A DNA stretch of 64,000 nt from JAFAXA01 sp963777325 (GTDB lineage: Bacteria; Pseudomonadota; Alphaproteobacteria; Acetobacterales; Acetobacteraceae): NCBI GenBank assembly GCA_963777325.1, contig CAVZQE010000022.1, forward strand, positions 744,001 to 808,000, given 5' to 3'. A program made the translations under genes and the position numbers. Under the pieces are notes generated by a model. The model saw only the letters and a list, made by a program, of their open reading frames with translations, searched no databases and was not told the origin of the DNA. Shown in pieces: positions 9,199 to 18,707 of the stretch (its first letter is position 1; each line of letters begins with the position of its first letter).

Positions 9199-9773
9199 GC
9201 TTCGCAGGCGGCGTCTGGCTCAATACACCGGCGCGTTGGGCTCTGGAGCACGGGCGACTTCGAGCCGTAACCGATCTCCGAACGGATTTTTGGCGCGAGA
9301 CGCATTACGGCTTTACCCGCGACAGCGGGCACTTTTTTTCGCGCGAGGTGACTAGCCCCTTCACGGCACAGCTCCGAGTGCGGGCTCGCTGCGAGGCGCT
9401 CTACGATCAGGCGGGAATGATGGTCCGCCTCGACGAGGCGCGCTGGGTCAAGGCGGGGATAGAGTGGTCCGACGATGCGCCGCGCCTGGGTAGCGTCCTG
9501 ACGCTCGGCCGCTCGGACTGGGCGACTGGTCCTTTCGACGGCGACCCTGCCGAATTTTGGCTCCGCGCGACGATCGCCGGCGGAGTGATCCGCGTCCAGG
9601 TATCGCATGACGGGATACGATGGCCGCTACTCCGCCTCGCGCCCTTCCCGGAGGCCGCGGCCTACCTCGTTGGACCGATGTGCTGCACGCCAGAACGTGC
9701 CGGGCTTGCCGTGGAGTTCTCTGACTTCGAGGTCGGGCCGGCGCTTGGAAAGGAGCTACACGACCTCTCCTGA
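9195..9773 (+). CDS. DUF1349 concanavalin-A-like protein
   Basis: Protein of 192 residues resembling the DUF1349 family (often labelled 'regulation of enolase protein 1', a beta-sandwich related to concanavalin-A-like lectins). Typical stretches are TDLRTDFWRETHYGF, AGMMVRLDEARWVKAGIE and the closing VGPMCCTPERAGLAVEFSDF. Function in bacteria is unknown; a sugar-binding or glycosidase-related role is only inferred from the fold. Start is the ATG inside the stop of the small upstream frame. No secretion signal is visible. GC is lower than in flanking genes, which may indicate later acquisition. Confidence 0.8.
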   Translation: MSFAGGVWLNTPARWALEHGRLRAVTDLRTDFWRETHYGFTRDSGHFFSREVTSPFTAQLRVRARCEALYDQAGMMVRLDEARWVKAGIEWSDDAPRLGSVLTLGRSDWATGPFDGDPAEFWLRATIAGGVIRVQVSHDGIRWPLLRLAPFPEAAAYLVGPMCCTPERAGLAVEFSDFEVGPALGKELHDLS

Positions 9774-9950
9774 GTTCAGGCGCGGCTCCGCTTCTCTGAC
9801 AGCGAAAGGAGTTTGGGCAGGGTACTTTCTGCTGGGCAGGGATACCGGCGCGGTCTGCGACGCCAGAGAGGCGCGGAACCTCCGTTCTCGTCTAACAGGC
9901 CTTGTTTCCGTATGATGGCTCGAAGCCGCCATCTTACGGGAACGACCGCG

Positions 9951-10691
9951 ATGACCGACGACCGCAAGACGCTGCTGCTGACGGGAGCGAGCCGCGGCAT
10001 CGGCCACGCGACCGTCAAGCGGTTCGCCATGGCGGGGTGGCGGGTGCTTACCGTCTCGCGTCATGCCTTCCCCGAGCAATGCCCGTGGGAGGGCGGCGAA
10101 CGCAACCACGTCCAGCTCGATCTTGCCGAAATGGAGTCGCTGCCCGACGGAATCCGCATGATCCGCAACCGGCTCGGCAACGGCCGCCTGGAGGCGCTTG
10201 TGAACAACGCCGCGATTTCGCCCAAGGGCGAGGGCGGCAGCCGGCTCGGCGTGTTGCAGACGGACGCCGCGTTGTGGCGGCAGGTGTTCCGCGTCAACCT
10301 GTTCTCGATCGCGCTGCTGGCGACCGGGCTGATCGAGGAGTTGCAGCGGGCGGGCGGATCGGTCGTGAACGTGACATCCATCGCCGGGTCGCGCGTGCAT
10401 CCGTTCGCGGGGGTCGCCTACGCCACGTCCAAGGCCGCCGCGGCGGCGCTCACGCGCGAGATGGCGCATGATTTCGGCCCGCTCGGGGTGCGGGTCAACG
10501 CCATCGCGCCGGGCGAAATCGACACCTCGATCCTGTCCCCCGGCACCGGGGAGATCGTGGAGAACGACATCCCGATGCGCAGGCTCGGCAAGCCGGCCGA
10601 GGTCGCCGAGACGATCTTCTTCCTCTGCACGGAGCGATCGTCCTACATCAACGGCGCCGAAATCCACATCAACGGCGGCCAGCACGTCTGA
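9951..10691 (+). CDS. Short-chain dehydrogenase/reductase
   Basis: NAD(P)-dependent oxidoreductase of 246 residues with a complete classical SDR motif set: cofactor motif TGASRGIG at residues 11-18, NNAA at 85-88, catalytic Ser143 in VTSIAGS, and Tyr157/Lys161 in YATSK. The segment VRVNAIAPGEIDT and the terminal NGAEIHINGGQ are also typical. In-frame ATGs at 9912 and 9915 are alternatives, but the ATG used sits directly before the first strand. Substrate cannot be told. It converges with the DUF4142 gene across a strong hairpin. Confidence 0.88.
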   Translation: MTDDRKTLLLTGASRGIGHATVKRFAMAGWRVLTVSRHAFPEQCPWEGGERNHVQLDLAEMESLPDGIRMIRNRLGNGRLEALVNNAAISPKGEGGSRLGVLQTDAALWRQVFRVNLFSIALLATGLIEELQRAGGSVVNVTSIAGSRVHPFAGVAYATSKAAAAALTREMAHDFGPLGVRVNAIAPGEIDTSILSPGTGEIVENDIPMRRLGKPAEVAETIFFLCTERSSYINGAEIHINGGQHV

Positions 10692-10712
10692 CGCGCCCAG
10701 CCCTGGCGAGAG

Positions 10713-10742
10713 CCGCCATCGCAAGGGCGCTTGCGATGGCGG
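10713..10742. terminator. Hairpin between convergent genes
   Basis: A perfect 13-bp inverted repeat (CCGCCATCGCAAG with its complement) encloses a 4-base loop GGCG. It lies between the stop of the SDR gene (+) and the stop of the DUF4142 gene (-), so it can serve both. No long T run follows on either strand; the role as a bidirectional terminator is inferred from position and stem strength. Confidence 0.65.
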
Positions 10743-10764
10743 AGTTCACCGAAAATCAGGTGTG

Positions 10765-11271
10765 TCAGCCCTTCTTGAGCGACTGCGCCATCTGAAGGTG
10801 GTGCTGCAATGTCGGCAGCGTCTTCTGCGCGTAGCTCTTGAGAGCCGGGTTCTCGCCGTTCGAGGCTTCCTTCTGGAACAGAGCGATCGTCTTCTCGTGG
10901 TCCGTAATCTGGTGGGTGATGTAGTCCTTGTCGAACGACGAGGACGATCCCGACTTCAAGCGTGAATCTTCTCTCTCCTGCATCTTGTTGGGGCTGCTCG
11001 GCAGCGTGATCCCTTCGCTGCTGGCGATGCTCTTCAACTCGTCGTTCGCCTGACCGTGATCGCTGATCATCGTGGCCGCGAACTGCTTCACGCTCTCCTC
11101 TGTTGCCTTGTTCTCCGCGACCTTGGCCTCGGCGATCTCCGCCATGTTGGCCTGCGCCGCCTCGTGGGCGAAGGTGCGGTCGGACGAAGAAAGCTGATTG
11201 GCGGCGCTGGCTCCAGCGGCCGAAAAGGCGATGGGCGCCAGCACCAGAAGTCCGAGACGGAAGTTCGGCAT
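10765..11271 (-). CDS. Exported DUF4142 protein
   Basis: Helical protein of 168 residues with an N-terminal signal peptide (MPNFRLGLLVLAPIAFSAAG, cleavage near ASAAN) and the DUF4142 core: the segment QANMAEIAEAKVAENKA, the SVKQFAATMISDHGQAND stretch and a C-terminal helix with HHLQMAQSLKK. Members have a four-helix ferritin-like fold and are exported in many soil and plant-associated proteobacteria, often linked to stress responses; the molecular role is unknown. Divergent from the O-antigen-ligase-like gene. Confidence 0.88.
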   Translation of the reverse strand: MPNFRLGLLVLAPIAFSAAGASAANQLSSSDRTFAHEAAQANMAEIAEAKVAENKATEESVKQFAATMISDHGQANDELKSIASSEGITLPSSPNKMQEREDSRLKSGSSSSFDKDYITHQITDHEKTIALFQKEASNGENPALKSYAQKTLPTLQHHLQMAQSLKKG

Positions 11272-11393
11272 CGGTAGTTCTCCCCTGTTCAGGGACAGAA
11301 CGTCGGGCCGACGGATGGTTGCGCGGGCCGGTTCATTCTCCCTTAAGCTTTACCGCGCATCGCTGGTTTGCATCGCGAGAAAACGGCACGGGG

Positions 11394-12758
11394 ATGGCGA
11401 TGGCGGCGGGAATCGCCCGTGCGGAGGCGCTCGGACCGCATGTCGTCCACGGCGCGGCCGCGCTGATGCTGGGGGCTGCGCTGCTGCTCGCGGTCGCGGC
11501 TCCGATGGCGTTCTGGTGGGCGCTGGCCGCGCTCGCCGCGTGCGTCGCCGGACTGCTGGCCTACGACTTCCCGGTTGCCGCCACGGTGGCCTGGCTCGTG
11601 CTCACCGGCAGCACCCCGGAATACTGGCTCGGCGATCTCGGCGGCGGCGCGTCGCTGCTGGTCGCGGCCGAGAAGTTCGCGGCGCTCGGGCTCGCGCTGC
11701 TGTGCATCGGCCGGTACGGCATCAGGCTCGATCGCTGCAACCCCGCCTTCGGCTTCCTCGCGATCTACGCGTCCGGTCTCGCGCATGGCCTGCATCCGAT
11801 GCTCGACCCGATGGAGAGCCTGCGATCGCTCGCCGGATCGGTCGCGCCGTTCGCGTTCTGCTTCTGCCGCGTGCCCGCCGCTTGGGCGCGCGCCGTGATC
11901 CGCTCGGTCTGCCTGCTGCCGCTCCTCCTCCTCGCCGCCGGCGCGGCGCTGGCCGCCACGGGCATGCATCCGATGGTCGTCGATCAGTCGGGGCTGCGGC
12001 TGCAGGCGACCGGCATTCCGGCGTTCCTGGGCGGCTTTTCCGAGGCGGCCGTCTATGCGTCCCTGCTCGAAACGATGCGCCTCGGCCGCGCCGCCGACAT
12101 GCTGCTGCTCGGCGTCAACGCCGTCGTGCTCGTCCTGTCCGGCGCGCGCGCGCCGCTCGCGGTGACGATGACGGTCGCCTTGCTCGCGCTCGCCTTCGTG
12201 CCGTCGCCCGCGCTTCGCGTCCATCACCGCCTGCCGCTCGCGCTCGCGCTCGCGACCGCGCTGCCGCTTCTCGCCGCCGTCGCGAGCCAGCTCACCGACA
12301 TCCGCCTGTTCAACGTGCTGTCGGGCGAGGCAGGCGGCATGAGCGGGCGCGATCTGCTTTGGCCGCTGTTTCTGGACGCATGGCAGGAGCGGCCGCTGCT
12401 CGGCCAGGGACTGGGCGCGGCCAAGGTCGTGATCCCGCCGGATTCGGCCGTCGCGCATCTCACCGGCACGACCGCGCCGCATAACGAATATCTCCGCCTC
12501 GGGGTGGAGGGCGGAGCGCTCGGCCTCGGCCTGCTGGTGCTGTTGTTCGCCGCCTGGACCGTCACCCGCACGCGCCGCATCGCCGCCGTGGACCGGCGCG
12601 TGCTGCGGCTGGTGATGCTCGGGATCCTGGTGCACGCCGCGACCGACAACCTGCTGATCTCGACCACCGCCGACGTCCTGTTCGCCTGGATCACGGCGGC
12701 GTTCGCGCGCGGCGAACACGAGATGAATGTTGCGCGGCGCGAGGCGATCTCCGCATAA
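11394..12758 (+). CDS. O-antigen ligase/polymerase-like membrane protein
   Basis: Integral membrane protein of 454 residues with about ten hydrophobic segments. The long periplasmic-loop region between residues 310 and 380 contains SGRDLLWPLFLDAWQERPLLGQGLG-like residues and TTAPHNEYLRLGVEGGALG, the pattern typical of the Wzy/WaaL (O-antigen ligase) family, including the conserved His in HNEYL. This suggests transfer or polymerisation of an undecaprenol-linked glycan on the outer face of the inner membrane. No other glycan genes adjoin it. Start is the ATG at GGGATGGCG; ATG codons upstream in the frame would add non-hydrophobic arginine-rich residues. Confidence 0.82.
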   Translation: MAMAAGIARAEALGPHVVHGAAALMLGAALLLAVAAPMAFWWALAALAACVAGLLAYDFPVAATVAWLVLTGSTPEYWLGDLGGGASLLVAAEKFAALGLALLCIGRYGIRLDRCNPAFGFLAIYASGLAHGLHPMLDPMESLRSLAGSVAPFAFCFCRVPAAWARAVIRSVCLLPLLLLAAGAALAATGMHPMVVDQSGLRLQATGIPAFLGGFSEAAVYASLLETMRLGRAADMLLLGVNAVVLVLSGARAPLAVTMTVALLALAFVPSPALRVHHRLPLALALATALPLLAAVASQLTDIRLFNVLSGEAGGMSGRDLLWPLFLDAWQERPLLGQGLGAAKVVIPPDSAVAHLTGTTAPHNEYLRLGVEGGALGLGLLVLLFAAWTVTRTRRIAAVDRRVLRLVMLGILVHAATDNLLISTTADVLFAWITAAFARGEHEMNVARREAISA

Positions 12759-12788
12759 CGGCGGGGTTTCCGCAGCCAGGATCCCAGC

Positions 12789-13742
12789 ATGCGCCGCGCC
12801 CGCTCCCTCTCTCTCCTCGCGCTCACCCTGGCTGGCGGGGTCGCTTGCGCCGGCGCCGCGCAGGCGCACGGCCTCGCCTTCGTCCTCGACTCGGCCGCCG
12901 CCGGGATCAGCGTCGTCGATATGAGCAAGGGCGTGGAGATCCGGCGGGTGCCGGTGCTGCGCGAGCCGCACCACCTCGCCCTGAGCCCGGACGGGCGCGA
13001 CCTGCTGGTGGGCGACACCGTCGGCAACGAAATGCTGTTCCTCGATCCGGCGACCGGCGACGTGCGCCGCCGGGTGCCGGTCGCCGACCCCTACCAGCTC
13101 GGCTTCAGCCCCAACGGCAAGTGGCTCACGGTCAACGGCCTCGCGCGCAATCAGGTCGATGTCTACGACGCGGCGACGATGCGCCTTGCCAAGCGCTTCC
13201 CGCTCGCCTCGATGCCGAGCCATCTCGCCTACGCGCCGGATTCCTCGAAGGTCTATGTCAGCCTGCAGGGCACCAACCGGCTGGCCGCGATCGACCTCGA
13301 CCGCATGGCCGTGCTCTGGGACGTCCCGGTCGGGCGGACGCCGGCCGGCGTCATGTGGCATGACGGCCGCCTGCTGGTCGCCAACATGGGGACCGACACG
13401 GTCGAGGTCGTCAGTCCGGCGGACGGACGCATCGAGCGCCGGATCGTCGTCGGGCGCGGCGCGCATCAGATGTTCCTCTCGCCGGACGGCAAGATCATTT
13501 ACGTCAACGCGCGCGTGGACGGGACGACGACCGCGCTCGACGCCAAGACGCTCCAGATCGAGCGCGTCTACAAGATCCCGGGCGGTCCGGACTGCATCGA
13601 CTTCGCGCCCGACGGCAAGCTCTGGATCACCCAGCGCTGGGCCGGGCACGTCGCCGTGCTCGATCCGGTCAGCGGCGCGCATCAGGAAATCGCGGTCGGC
13701 CGCTCGCCCCACGGCATTTTTCTCAACGCCCGCGCCGAATGA
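12789..13742 (+). CDS. Exported YncE-like beta-propeller protein
   Basis: Periplasmic protein of 317 residues with a signal peptide (MRRARSLSLLALTLAGG, cleavage near AQAHG) followed by repeated blades of the YVTN/YncE type. Repeats are visible as HHLALSPDGRDLLVGD, YQLGFSPNGKWLTV, SHLAYAPDSSKVYVS, HQMFLSPDGKIIYVN and DCIDFAPDGKLWIT. Such propellers bind partners or ligands and often accompany redox enzymes or metal systems; none adjoin here. It follows the O-antigen-ligase-like gene by 30 bases and could be co-transcribed. Confidence 0.85.
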   Translation: MRRARSLSLLALTLAGGVACAGAAQAHGLAFVLDSAAAGISVVDMSKGVEIRRVPVLREPHHLALSPDGRDLLVGDTVGNEMLFLDPATGDVRRRVPVADPYQLGFSPNGKWLTVNGLARNQVDVYDAATMRLAKRFPLASMPSHLAYAPDSSKVYVSLQGTNRLAAIDLDRMAVLWDVPVGRTPAGVMWHDGRLLVANMGTDTVEVVSPADGRIERRIVVGRGAHQMFLSPDGKIIYVNARVDGTTTALDAKTLQIERVYKIPGGPDCIDFAPDGKLWITQRWAGHVAVLDPVSGAHQEIAVGRSPHGIFLNARAE

Positions 13743-13834
13743 CAGCTTCGGCCTTGCCCGGCAAAGCCTTAATTCGCTTTCTTGAGCCCGGCCATCAGGT
13801 GTAAACCGGGCCGCGCCGAGAGCTGGAGCGTGCG

Positions 13835-14809
13835 ATGCTGAACCTGTTCGACATGGCGGCGGGATGGATCGAGGGCCATCTGCTGATCCCGCTGCTGTAT
13901 CAGCTGGATTTGATGCAATGGGAGGATCTCGCGTATGGCTGGGCGCTGTTCGCGGTCTACGGCGCGGCCCAGGTCGCGCTGACATTCGCGGTCTGCCTGC
14001 CGCTGGAGCGCTGGCGGCCGGTCGAGCAGTGGCCCGACCGGAAAGCGGTTTTGGTCGATGTGCTGTATACGATCCTGTCCCGCGTCGGTATCCTGCCGCT
14101 GATCACCTTCGTCGGCTTCTATCAGGCGCAGGTCGCGCTGAACGGGTATCTGGCCGATCATGGCTGGGTGCCGCCGACCCTGGAGCGCGTCCTGCCGTTC
14201 CTGCTCGGCCACCCCGTCGCGACGTTCGCGATCTACGCGCTCATCCTCGACTATTCGGAATACTGGCGGCACCGGCTGTCGCACCGGTTCCGCTGGTGGT
14301 GGGCGCTGCACTCGCTGCATCACGCGCAGCGGCAGATGACGTTCTGGTCGGACGACCGCAACCACCTGCTGGACGAGGTGATCTCCTTCCTGTGGTTCAC
14401 CGCCGTCGCGCTGCTGATCGGCATTCCGCCGCTGCAATTCCCGCTGCTCGTGCTGATGCTGCGCTTTTTCGAAAGCCTGGCGCACGCCAATGTCCGGCTG
14501 TCCTTCGGCTGGCTCGGCGACCGGCTGCTGATCTCGCCGCGCTTCCATCGCGCGCATCACGGCATCCTCGCCGCCGGCCAGCGCAGCTGCAATTACGGGG
14601 CGAACCTGCCCTGGTGGGACATGCTGCACGGCACGGCGGATTTCTCCCGCGCCTACGCCGAGACGGGCGATCCCAGCGGGGAGGAGGCGCTGGCGACCGG
14701 CGGCTACCTCGCCCAGCAATGGGCGGGCTTGCGCCGCTTCGCGCGTGCTGTCACGCGTAGGCGGACGCAGCGCCCCCGCGCCGGTACGGCGATGGTGTCG
14801 CGGCGCTGA
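13835..14809 (+). CDS. Sterol desaturase/fatty acid hydroxylase family protein
   Basis: Membrane di-iron oxygenase candidate of 324 residues. Three His boxes are complete: HRLSH at residues 146-150, HSLHH at 159-163 and HRAHH near 235, with further His in the AHAN segment, spread among four or five hydrophobic helices. The family hydroxylates or desaturates sterols, hopanoids, carotenoids or long-chain lipids; the substrate here is unknown. A rhodanese-like gene follows by 16 bases on the same strand and may be co-transcribed. Confidence 0.88.
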   Translation: MLNLFDMAAGWIEGHLLIPLLYQLDLMQWEDLAYGWALFAVYGAAQVALTFAVCLPLERWRPVEQWPDRKAVLVDVLYTILSRVGILPLITFVGFYQAQVALNGYLADHGWVPPTLERVLPFLLGHPVATFAIYALILDYSEYWRHRLSHRFRWWWALHSLHHAQRQMTFWSDDRNHLLDEVISFLWFTAVALLIGIPPLQFPLLVLMLRFFESLAHANVRLSFGWLGDRLLISPRFHRAHHGILAAGQRSCNYGANLPWWDMLHGTADFSRAYAETGDPSGEEALATGGYLAQQWAGLRRFARAVTRRRTQRPRAGTAMVSRR

Positions 14810-14825
14810 GCAGGAGACCGCAACG

Positions 14826-15236
14826 ATGGCCGAGGATGTCGAACCGCGCGCCGTATGGGAGGCGCTGAAGACCGAGGAGGCCGCGCAGCTCGTGGACGTG
14901 CGCACCGACGCCGAGTGGAACTTCGTGGGCGTTCCCGATCTCGGCGAAGCCGGCAAGCAGCCGGTCATGATCCCGTGGCAGACCTATCCGTTCATGCAGG
15001 TGAACGCGGCCTTCGCCGACCATCTGCAACGGGCCGGGTTCACGCCCGAGCACCACATCTACTTCCTGTGCCGATCCGGCGCGCGCAGCCTGGCCGCGGC
15101 CGAGGCGGCGCAACGGGCCGGGTTCCCGCACGCCTACAACATCGCGGACGGGTTCGAGGGTCCGGTCGGCCCGGACGGCCATCGCGGCACCGTCGCTGGC
15201 TGGAAGGCCGCGGGCCTGCCCTGGCGCCAGCGTTGA
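14826..15236 (+). CDS. Rhodanese-like sulfurtransferase
   Basis: Single rhodanese domain of 136 residues. The entry motif VDVRTDAEW (residues 23-31) and the active-site loop LCRSGARS with Cys82 are intact, so a sulfur-transfer role is possible. No signal peptide is seen. Chosen start is the ATG preceding the rhodanese fold; readings upstream overlap the desaturase gene in another frame. Confidence 0.88.
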   Translation: MAEDVEPRAVWEALKTEEAAQLVDVRTDAEWNFVGVPDLGEAGKQPVMIPWQTYPFMQVNAAFADHLQRAGFTPEHHIYFLCRSGARSLAAAEAAQRAGFPHAYNIADGFEGPVGPDGHRGTVAGWKAAGLPWRQR

Positions 15237-15246
15237 CGGCGAGCGG

Positions 15247-16149
15247 TCAGGAGACGGGCGGCACGTCGTAGAGCACGCGGATGACGGCGAGCCAGGAATA
15301 GCGCGTGTCGAGCACCGTGCCGTCCGGCGTCGCGAGCTTGCCGTCGGCCGTCACCGGAACGTGCTTCATCGTCACGGCGTCGTCCACGTTGCCGCCGATG
15401 ACGTCGAGCAGGGCGGGCTGCGCGCGCACGACGATGTCGCAATGCGCCGGGAAATGTCCGGCCGGCAGGTCGTCGTACGTCAGCCGTCCCGCCAGGCCAC
15501 GGCCGAGACAGATCAGGTCGCCCGGCTGCGGCGCGTAGGCGTTCAACCGTTCGGCCGTGATGGCGTAACCCGTGGCTTGGCCGAGCGCCCTCTGTTTCGC
15601 GATGTCGATATAGTCCGAGTGGGTAAATGTGTAGGGAAAGCGCGGACCGGCCCCGGCGATACGCATGACGTAGGAGACGAAGGTCGCGGACCACGCATAC
15701 TGCGCGTCCTGGCTCGCCGGGAACTCCCATCCCGTCTGATCGTGCTTGCCGGTCCAGTCGGTCTCGTACTCGTCGGCGTCGATGCCGATCCACCAATACT
15801 CGCCGACCCGCTCCCACAGTCCCGGCATGCGTTCCGGCTTCAGGCTGGCGGGCAGGGGTGGGCGCGTGTTGGGCGGATCGTCGTCGACCGGGCGGTCGAA
15901 CAGCCGCCATTCCCGCAGCGCGATCGCGATCACCTCGTCGCGGGAGAACGGCTCGAAGGACCGGCGCGCGAAGCGCGGAACGTGCGCGACCTCGGTGCCC
16001 GACACGCCTTGACCCGCGCGGACGGAGACCGCGTGCGGCTTGCCGGCGCAAGCCGCGAGCGTCGTTGCGAGGACGAGGAGGAGCGTGTTGCGGGTTGTCA
16101 AACGGCGGGTCTGTTGAGGCCGGTCGGCGCGGCTTCGGTGAAGGATCAT
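15247..16149 (-). CDS. DUF2272 lipoprotein
   Basis: Predicted lipoprotein of about 300 residues. A hydrophobic stretch ending LAAC forms a lipobox near residue 36, placing the mature protein at a membrane. The body matches DUF2272: REWRLFD, the segment YAWSATFVSYVMRIAG with a Cys-like position replaced by Ser, FTHSDYIDIAKQRA and the YAPQPGDLICLGRG stretch, which resemble a peptidase-like (NlpC/CHAP-type) layout. Catalytic identity is not established. The start is uncertain because no strong ribosome site is seen; an earlier in-frame ATG at 16266 would add an unlikely extension. Confidence 0.75.
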   Translation of the reverse strand: MILHRSRADRPQQTRRLTTRNTLLLVLATTLAACAGKPHAVSVRAGQGVSGTEVAHVPRFARRSFEPFSRDEVIAIALREWRLFDRPVDDDPPNTRPPLPASLKPERMPGLWERVGEYWWIGIDADEYETDWTGKHDQTGWEFPASQDAQYAWSATFVSYVMRIAGAGPRFPYTFTHSDYIDIAKQRALGQATGYAITAERLNAYAPQPGDLICLGRGLAGRLTYDDLPAGHFPAHCDIVVRAQPALLDVIGGNVDDAVTMKHVPVTADGKLATPDGTVLDTRYSWLAVIRVLYDVPPVS

Positions 16150-16278
16150 TCCGGTGCCGAGCTTGACCGCTAGATCCGCCAGCAGCAAGACAACTCGCCG
16201 TAGTGGCACGGGCGCCGGCACGTCGGCGCGCGCCGTGTCCGAAAAGCGACAACTTCCATCGGCCATTGACCGCGAGGG

Positions 16279-17376
16279 TTAGGGCGCACGCTCCGGAAAC
16301 AATTCTCGCAGCCCTGTCTCGCTCGCATCGCAGCGCCCGCGCTCGGTGATGAGACCGGTGACGAGGCGCGCGGGCGTCACGTCGAAAGCGGGGTTGGCGG
16401 CCGGGCTGTCGCTCGCGGCGATGCGCACGGTCGCGAGCGAGCCGTCGAGCGCGCGTCCGGTGATGGTCGTCACCTCGGCCGCGGACCGCTCCTCGATCGG
16501 AATCTCGTCGATGCCGTTCGCGACGGTCCAGTCGATTGTCGAGGACGGCAGCGCGACCCAGAACGGCACGTCGTTGTCGCGCGCCGCCAGCGCCTTGAGG
16601 TACGTGCCGATCTTGTTGGCGACATCGCCCGTGCGCGTCACCCGGTCGGTGCCGACGATCACCAGATCGACTTCGCCGTGCTGCATGAGGTGGCCGCCCG
16701 CATTGTCGGAAATGACGGTGTGGCGGACGCCGTGACGGCCCAGCTCCCAGGCGGTGAGCGCCGCGCCCTGAACCCGTGGCCGCGTCTCATCCACCCACAC
16801 ATGCACATCGAGGCCCCGGTCATGAGCCAGATAGACGGGGGCGAGCGCCGTTCCCCAATCCACCGTCGCGAGCCAGCCCGCATTGCAGTGGGTCAGCACG
16901 TTCACGCGCCCGCCCGGCTTGCGGGACGCCGCATCCTCGATCAGCGCCACCCCGTGCCGGCCGATCGCCTCGCATTGCGCGACATCCTCCTCGCAGATCG
17001 CCGCGGCCTCCTGGTAGGCGACGCGCGCCCGGTCGGCGACCGCCGTATTACGCAGTCGCGTCAGCATCCGCGCTACCGCCCAGCGCAGATTGACGGCGGT
17101 CGGCCGGGTCTCCAGGAGCATGGCGGCCACGCGCTCCATCGCCTCCGTCCTGGGATCCTGGCGCAGCCCGAGGCACAACCCGTACGCCGCGACCGCGCCG
17201 ATCAGCGGCGCGCCGCGCACCTGCATGGATCGGATGGCGTGAGCCACTGCCTGCGGATCACGGAGGCTGACGATCTCGACCTTCCAGGGCAGCTTGGTCT
17301 GATCGATGATGCGAACGCTCCATCTGTCCTGCTCATCGACCCAGACGCTGCGGTAGGGCGTGCCGTCGATCTTCAT
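16279..17376 (-). CDS. mtnA: S-methyl-5-thioribose-1-phosphate isomerase
   Basis: Converts 5-methylthioribose 1-phosphate to methylthioribulose 1-phosphate in methionine salvage, recycling the methylthioadenosine made during polyamine synthesis. The 365-residue protein is full length. Catalytic Cys164 in THCNAG and Asp244 in GTDRVTRTGD are present, as are RGAPLIG and NKIGTYLKALAA. No other salvage gene adjoins. The speD and speE genes in this window supply the precursor of its substrate. Confidence 0.93.
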   Translation of the reverse strand: MKIDGTPYRSVWVDEQDRWSVRIIDQTKLPWKVEIVSLRDPQAVAHAIRSMQVRGAPLIGAVAAYGLCLGLRQDPRTEAMERVAAMLLETRPTAVNLRWAVARMLTRLRNTAVADRARVAYQEAAAICEEDVAQCEAIGRHGVALIEDAASRKPGGRVNVLTHCNAGWLATVDWGTALAPVYLAHDRGLDVHVWVDETRPRVQGAALTAWELGRHGVRHTVISDNAGGHLMQHGEVDLVIVGTDRVTRTGDVANKIGTYLKALAARDNDVPFWVALPSSTIDWTVANGIDEIPIEERSAAEVTTITGRALDGSLATVRIAASDSPAANPAFDVTPARLVTGLITERGRCDASETGLRELFPERAP

Positions 17377-17432
17377 GCGTCCTCGTTCCCGTTCGCTGGA
17401 AGGGCGTGCCGCGATGCCGCGTAGGTTGGACG

Positions 17433-17930
17433 CTACATCTTCCGATGCAAGACGCAGAGCAGCGTGAACAGGCGGCGGCCGGTCGGCAGGTCGATCGCGA
17501 TTTTGCCGTCGAGCCGTTCCATCATCAGCGCGGCGCCCTCGTTGTGCAGCCCGCGCCGGCCCATGTCGATCGCCTGGATGCGCGCCTCGCGCCCCTCCTC
17601 GACCGCCTTCATGTGGCTGTCCACCAGCAATTTGTAGTCTTTGATGAGGCCCCGGAACGGCCCGAGCGAGAGCAGCACGGCGCTGACCGGCACATCGTCG
17701 AGGCGCCTCACGTCGAACACGAGCCGTCCCTGCTGAATGGAGAGATGCAGCAGATACGGACCGGCTTCGGCGCGCGCTCCGAGCAGCGCAAAGCGGTTTT
17801 CGGCCTCGAGATCGGCGACGGCGCGCGCGCGATCCGCTTCCAGGATCGGGGAGAGGCGCGTCAGCGCCTCTCCCGCGAGGACGATGCGCTCCAGCCTATC
17901 CGATGGCCGGACCTCCGGATGGGTGCTCAT
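17433..17930 (-). CDS. UPF0262 family protein
   Basis: Protein of 165 residues matching the alphaproteobacterial UPF0262 family of unknown function. Diagnostic stretches are LEAENRFALLG, GPYLLHLSIQQGRLVFDVR, FRGLIKDYKLLVDSH, and IQAIDMGRRGLHNEGA near the C terminus. No signal peptide or membrane segment. It precedes mtnA on the same strand, 56 bases apart. I know no experimental role. Confidence 0.87.
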   Translation of the reverse strand: MSTHPEVRPSDRLERIVLAGEALTRLSPILEADRARAVADLEAENRFALLGARAEAGPYLLHLSIQQGRLVFDVRRLDDVPVSAVLLSLGPFRGLIKDYKLLVDSHMKAVEEGREARIQAIDMGRRGLHNEGAALMMERLDGKIAIDLPTGRRLFTLLCVLHRKM

Positions 17931-18707
17931 GCCGTCCGGCCTTCTGTCCGCGCGCGCTTGCTTGCAAGCCGCGAAACGATGGATTGCCGGTGCGCATCGG
18001 GCATCGTGACACCTCGGAGACCGCTTTCTCGGCGCGCGCCGTTTCTGTCGGGCGTGCGCTGCGGCGACACATTGATGGCCGGTTTCTCGCCAATCAAGCC
18101 CGGCGCTTGGATTGCCGATCTCCCGCGCCCGCGCCTCGCTTCGAGGTCAGTGTCGCGCCGATCGCGTGGGATCGCGATCTGGCGCAATGCGGTCGCGACG
18201 CCGGTCCGGCACGATGTCGCTCCGCCGTCACGCGGTCTTTTCACCTGTTCCGAGCGCAGCGGTACATCTTTCCGTATTTTTTGATTGTCGTCGGCGCGAA
18301 TTGGTTGCTTTTTGTTGACATGCACACAGCGTAAGAGGAATAGCGAAGTCGGCATGCGTGCGTTCGATTCGCCCGAGTGTCGCCGCGCAGCGGCGCTCGC
18401 ATGCAGCAAGAAGGACGGTCGATGGACCGCAGTCTGGTTCAGACGCAACCTGGTCGAGCAGGGCCGCACCTGAAGCCCGTGGTCGGCCGCTGCGAATGCC
18501 AGCCGGGCGCGGCGGAGCGGAAGAGCAAGCCATCCGCTTTCTCCAGCCGCGCTTCGTACTCTGCTTTGCTTCTTGCGACGCCTGCTTCCAGAAGCGTGTC
18601 CGTAACGGCAGGACTGATCGCTTGTTCGGGCACCGCGCGGAACCGCCCGCCGAGGCGGCCGTTCGCTTGACGCGCGTTATCGAAAGCCACCAGAGGAGTT
18701 TCCGCCA
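17931..18707. other. 777-base stretch without a recognised gene
   Basis: Between the UPF0262 gene and the histone-like gene no reading frame shows a recognised motif. A lower-GC patch near 18270-18330 could hold promoters. The minus frame 18439-18690 has a fairly protein-like composition (TDTLLEAGVARSKAEYEARL) but I recognise no family and it lacks a ribosome site. It may be a decayed gene. Confidence 0.4.

Noticed and set aside
11343..13985. 880-codon minus frame across the O-antigen-ligase-like and propeller genes
   Set aside because: It spans two plus-strand genes with clear signal peptides and membrane segments, and its product is Arg/Gly/His-rich without motifs, typical of antisense of GC-rich genes.
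18439..18690. Minus-strand frame of 83 codons with a protein-like stretch
   Set aside because: No ribosome site and no recognised family; mentioned in the gene-free interval but not called as a gene.
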